DNA from: Rhizobium sp. P38BS-XIX
GTDB taxonomy: Bacteria; Pseudomonadota; Alphaproteobacteria; Rhizobiales; Rhizobiaceae
Assembly: GCF_012641435.1 (NCBI RefSeq)
Contig: NZ_JABAIJ010000009.1
Coordinates: forward strand, 124,001 to 188,000
Direction: 5' to 3'
Length of the DNA stretch: 64,000 bases
The notes beneath the pieces were generated by a model. That model had not been told where the DNA came from. It made no database searches and saw only the letters and a list, made by a program, of their open reading frames with translations. Position 1 is the stretch's first letter. The number at the start of each line of letters is the position of its first letter. This document shows positions 61,394 to 64,000 of this stretch, piece by piece. The position numbers were made by a program, and so were the translations under genes.

Positions 61394-62122
61394 ATGCTCA
61401 AGCAAACCTTGTCGATTACACGTAATAATCTGGCGTTTTATGCGATGTTTATCGGATGTTCGGCGGGCATCGCGATTTTCGATCAGTATTCCGGCAAGTC
61501 CACCACTGGCGGTGTAATTCTCTTTCTAACGTGCTTGCTATCGATGAATGTGCAGAATTCTGTCCTGCGAAATCTGAACTTCACGGCAGCGGCGAAAGTC
61601 GCGAAGCTTCCAACGGGTGGATACGTGTTCAGAACCCTGGCGCTGAGTTTGCTCACGCTTTGTCTGATGGCAATTCCTGTGATCTTTCTTGTCGGCGCAA
61701 GCAACATTGACAGGGCCTATCTCGGGTTATTGGCGGTGCTGATATTCCTAGTGGCACTCACCATCGTCTTCTCCCTTCTCGGAACATGGTTGCCTGCGCG
61801 TATACACGGCACCAATGCCGGTATAGGCGATGCTCTGCGAAGAGGCGTGGCGCGATTTCCCTCGACGGTCCTATTGGTATTTTTGGGCTTAGCCCTTCCG
61901 CTTGTTGCCGGAATCATTTTGATGCTCATCGCGAGCACTCTTAGTGGTACAGATCCACTGGCCTCGGGTCACGTGAACATTCCCCTCGTTGCATCTTCAT
62001 TGATATCCAACGCCTTACAGGCCCTCGGCTGGACCTACATATCGGTGTTATTGACACGGCGCTATATGGAGGCCGAACACATTGCTCCTGCGTCTCAAGA
62101 GTTGATGAAAGTTTTCACTTGA
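61394..62122 (+). CDS. Orphan multi-pass membrane protein
   Basis: A 242-residue inner-membrane protein with about six hydrophobic segments (for example LAFYAMFIGCSAGIAIF, LGLLAVLIFLVALTIVFSLLGTWL, LLVFLGLALPLVAGIILMLI). The ribosome site GGGGGAGGGG lies directly upstream of the ATG. Codons are less GC-biased than in neighbours (frequent TTA, ATA, GTA), suggesting recent acquisition or low expression. No family motif is recognised; function unknown. It stands alone after the kup terminator. Confidence 0.72.
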   Translation: MLKQTLSITRNNLAFYAMFIGCSAGIAIFDQYSGKSTTGGVILFLTCLLSMNVQNSVLRNLNFTAAAKVAKLPTGGYVFRTLALSLLTLCLMAIPVIFLVGASNIDRAYLGLLAVLIFLVALTIVFSLLGTWLPARIHGTNAGIGDALRRGVARFPSTVLLVFLGLALPLVAGIILMLIASTLSGTDPLASGHVNIPLVASSLISNALQALGWTYISVLLTRRYMEAEHIAPASQELMKVFT

Positions 62123-62297
62123 TTGGCGGGCTTCCTTCGGGCGGTTTGGCTGCTTTAAGACTGCTTGGTTCGTGCAACGGTCATGAATTCGTGGCCACTT
62201 CGTCACACTCGTGAATCATCGATCGGACCAATTAACCATCCATCAAGGTTAATGGGAGATTATTCCGGCTCATGGTCTCGAGTGCCGTTGGAGTCCG

Positions 62298-63479
62298 GTG
62301 TTGTCTCGTTCGCGTAATGTCAGCCGAAAATTGAGGTTTCTGCCACAAAACTGGACGTCGCCTGCCGTGTTCGGATTGTGTGCCTGGTTAATCTTCCCAT
62401 CGCCTGCGGCCTATGGCGATCTTGCCGGCCTTCTCGCCGGCATCGACAGGGAAGGGGCCAATTGGCGTATGGTGATGACCAATTCGCCGGCCGGCTCCAC
62501 GCATCAGGCGGAACTCGCCTTCGGTGATACGAAGACGTCGGCTGCGATCGGCGATGGCGGCCTGACGCTGCCGGATGGGCGCCGCGTTGCCTTCCAGTCG
62601 GAAGAAAAGGGCAGTGACCCGCGCTCGGATGAAGATCGCGTCAACCGCCAGGAAAAGAAGGGCAGGGTCGTCGCCGTCGCGCCCATGCAGCCGCCCAAGG
62701 ATTTCTCGGCCGGCTCGGTGTTGCAGCGCCAGAGCATGCTGTTCAGGCCGAATTCCGCCACCGGCGAACGCACGGCTTTTCTGAAGCCGAAGCTCGGCGG
62801 CCGGGAAATCGAGATCGCCACGGCCTTTTATAAGAAGCAGCCGCCGAAGCCGGATGACGGCGTGCCGGAATACATCGCCAATCTGGTCACCAACCAGCAC
62901 GCCGATATTTTGGCCGCCGCCTATGCGTCGCCGGCGCCGGATTATGCGCGCACGTCGCCATTCGATTCGATCCTGGCCACGGATCAGGATGGCGAAGGGC
63001 GCTTCGTGCCGCAGATCGGGCCGAAAGATCATGCCTGGGCTGCCAACGTCCTGCCGCCCTCCGTATTTTCGTCGGATGAGCAGCAGTGTCTTGCGACCGG
63101 CATCTATTTTGAGGCGCGGGGCGAATCCGTCAAAGGACAGGCGGCCGTCGCCCAGGTCATTCTCAATCGCGTGCGCAATCCCGCCTATCCGAAAACCATT
63201 TGCGGCGTCGTTTATCAGAATGACGATTGGCACAATGCCTGCCAGTTCTCCTTCGCCTGCGACAGCGTGAAAGACCGCGTCAATTCGCCCGAGCATTGGC
63301 GGATCGCCCGTCAGGTTGCCATGGCGGTCACCGCCGGCAAGATCTGGCTGCCCGAAGTCGGATCGGCCACGCACTACCATGCCGTCTATGTCCGCCCGAA
63401 GTGGGCGGCGGAGATGGTGAAGGTCGGTCGCATCGGCATGCACATCTTCTACCGCACCTATGGCGGCGGCTGGAGCTGA
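62298..63479 (+). CDS. Cell-wall hydrolase, SleB family
   Basis: Exported 393-residue protein with an N-terminal hydrophobic signal (VFGLCAWLIFPSPAAYG, near residues 24-40), a low-complexity middle region, and a C-terminal SleB/hydrolase_2 domain from about residue 260: CLATGIYFEARGESVKGQAAVAQVILNRVRN (with the catalytic Glu), QFSFACDS, and THYHAVYVRPKWA. SleB-type lytic enzymes cleave peptidoglycan; non-sporulating alphaproteobacteria use them in wall remodelling. The start is a GTG, with GGAG five bases upstream. It stands alone. Confidence 0.88.
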   Translation: MLSRSRNVSRKLRFLPQNWTSPAVFGLCAWLIFPSPAAYGDLAGLLAGIDREGANWRMVMTNSPAGSTHQAELAFGDTKTSAAIGDGGLTLPDGRRVAFQSEEKGSDPRSDEDRVNRQEKKGRVVAVAPMQPPKDFSAGSVLQRQSMLFRPNSATGERTAFLKPKLGGREIEIATAFYKKQPPKPDDGVPEYIANLVTNQHADILAAAYASPAPDYARTSPFDSILATDQDGEGRFVPQIGPKDHAWAANVLPPSVFSSDEQQCLATGIYFEARGESVKGQAAVAQVILNRVRNPAYPKTICGVVYQNDDWHNACQFSFACDSVKDRVNSPEHWRIARQVAMAVTAGKIWLPEVGSATHYHAVYVRPKWAAEMVKVGRIGMHIFYRTYGGGWS

Positions 63480-63783
63480 CGCAGCAGGCGAATTCTGCGG
63501 CACCTGACACTGCCTTGGATGGCAAAAAAGCAACAACAAGGCATGGGCTGAAGAGGATTCTTCGGCTCAGTTTTCACCCGATATGGCTGCTTCGCTTTAA
63601 GCTCATGATTTAATTGGGCTAATTTATGGCTGGACAGATGACGTCTACGCCTTGACTATGCTTTTTCCTAAAACTATGTTGCGCGCGACTTCAAAACGGG
63701 CCGAAAGGTGGCGAAACCTGCTGTTCGTTCACGCGTTGACCGGGGTATATGGGTAACGCGCAACGAAAGGGGAGGACATCACC
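63480..63783. other. Promoter interval of the atp operon
   Basis: About 300 bases, AT-rich between 63590 and 63680. It should hold the promoter for atpI and the downstream ATP synthase genes. No RNA gene or repeat seen. Confidence 0.45.
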
Positions 63784-64000
63784 ATGACGGATGACCGCGA
63801 CGAAAGTCTGGAAGAGCGACGAGCGCAGCTGGGTGCCGAACTGGCAAGCAAGCGCGCTTCGGTGAGAGAGGATGAACGCGGGGAGGTTCGCGCCGAGGAA
63901 AGCCGTAAGGGCTACGCTCAGGCGATGAAGCTTTCCAGCGAATTCATAGCCGCTATCATCGTCGGTGCTGTTCTGGGTTACGTCTTCGATCGTTTTGTCG
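63784..64000 (+). CDS. atpI: ATP synthase protein I (3' truncated by window)
   Basis: First 72 codons of the assembly factor AtpI, which precedes the F0 genes atpBEF. The visible part has a highly charged N-terminus (TDDRDESLEERRAQLGAELASKR and onward) and the start of the first membrane helix (FIAAIIVGAVLGYVFDRF), the AtpI/AtpZ family pattern. A GGGGAGGA ribosome site stands seven bases before the ATG. The gene continues beyond the window. Confidence 0.88.
   Translation, partial: MTDDRDESLEERRAQLGAELASKRASVREDERGEVRAEESRKGYAQAMKLSSEFIAAIIVGAVLGYVFDRFV

Overview
The window reads as a chromosomal segment of an alphaproteobacterium of the Rhizobiaceae, most likely Rhizobium itself. The evidence is the gene content: short-form HisG with HisZ, an alphaproteobacterial-type HisRS, an LpxQ-like lipid A oxidase, DUF4170, DUF2093 and TIGR01459 proteins, and an extragenic repeat of a type I recall as common in rhizobia. 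High-GC codon use and dense, mostly ATGA-coupled housekeeping operons fit the same group. Nearly all of it is core genome. I see no prophage, insertion sequence, CRISPR array, rRNA or tRNA gene.

Layout. 1-3.6 kb: glycolate oxidase glcD (5' cut by the window edge), glcE, glcF. 3.6-8.8 kb: a DUF6881-like gene, an LpxQ-like outer-membrane barrel, two tandem L,D-transpeptidases, tag with an overlapping secreted protein, and a HAD hydrolase. 9.1-14.4 kb: redox and accessory genes with two LysR regulators, then a secreted DUF305 protein and a Cys/Met/His-rich partner. 14.7-18.0 kb: hisS-hisZ-hisG operon with a strong terminator. 18.1-24.2 kb: DoxX, GST, a PAS-like orphan, groES-groEL under a CIRCE operator, and chromate transporter chrA. 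24.3-31.9 kb: HAD-IIA, ribF, DUF3311-mctP, ileS and a lipoprotein. 32.0-36.1 kb: tadA, an RluB-type pseudouridine synthase with a very long repeat tail, rsmD and a patatin. 36.2-46.4 kb: a Kef-type antiporter, pmbA, cysQ-like, DUF4170, waaA, HAD, lpxK, DUF2093 and mutL. 46.7-50.6 kb: a PAS/receiver protein, a GGDEF-EAL protein and a PRC-barrel protein. 50.9-55.1 kb: a four-gene galactose/galactonate-type catabolic operon (SDR, dgoK, dgoA, SMP-30) diverging from an IclR regulator, with a perfect inverted-repeat operator candidate between them. 55.4-64 kb: a LuxR-type regulator, mrp, a CorA-like transporter, kup, an orphan membrane protein, a SleB-type cell-wall hydrolase, and the start of atpI at the right edge.

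Functional themes. There are translation and tRNA modification (hisS, ileS, tadA, rluB, rsmD), envelope and lipid A assembly (waaA, lpxK, lpxQ-like, two L,D-transpeptidases, SleB) and ion homeostasis (Kef, Kup, CorA, ChrA). Signalling (PAS/REC, GGDEF-EAL, LuxR, IclR, LysR) and sugar-acid catabolism complete the set.

I did not find a clear new multi-gene system. The observations most worth following are the kinase-less PAS/pseudo-receiver/receiver protein next to a c-di-GMP enzyme and a near-consensus sigma-54 promoter in an otherwise empty 645-base gap. Next come the CTG-start iclR and TTG-start SDR around their operator, the 69-residue tandem repeat in the RluB tail, and a codon-atypical patch inside ileS.
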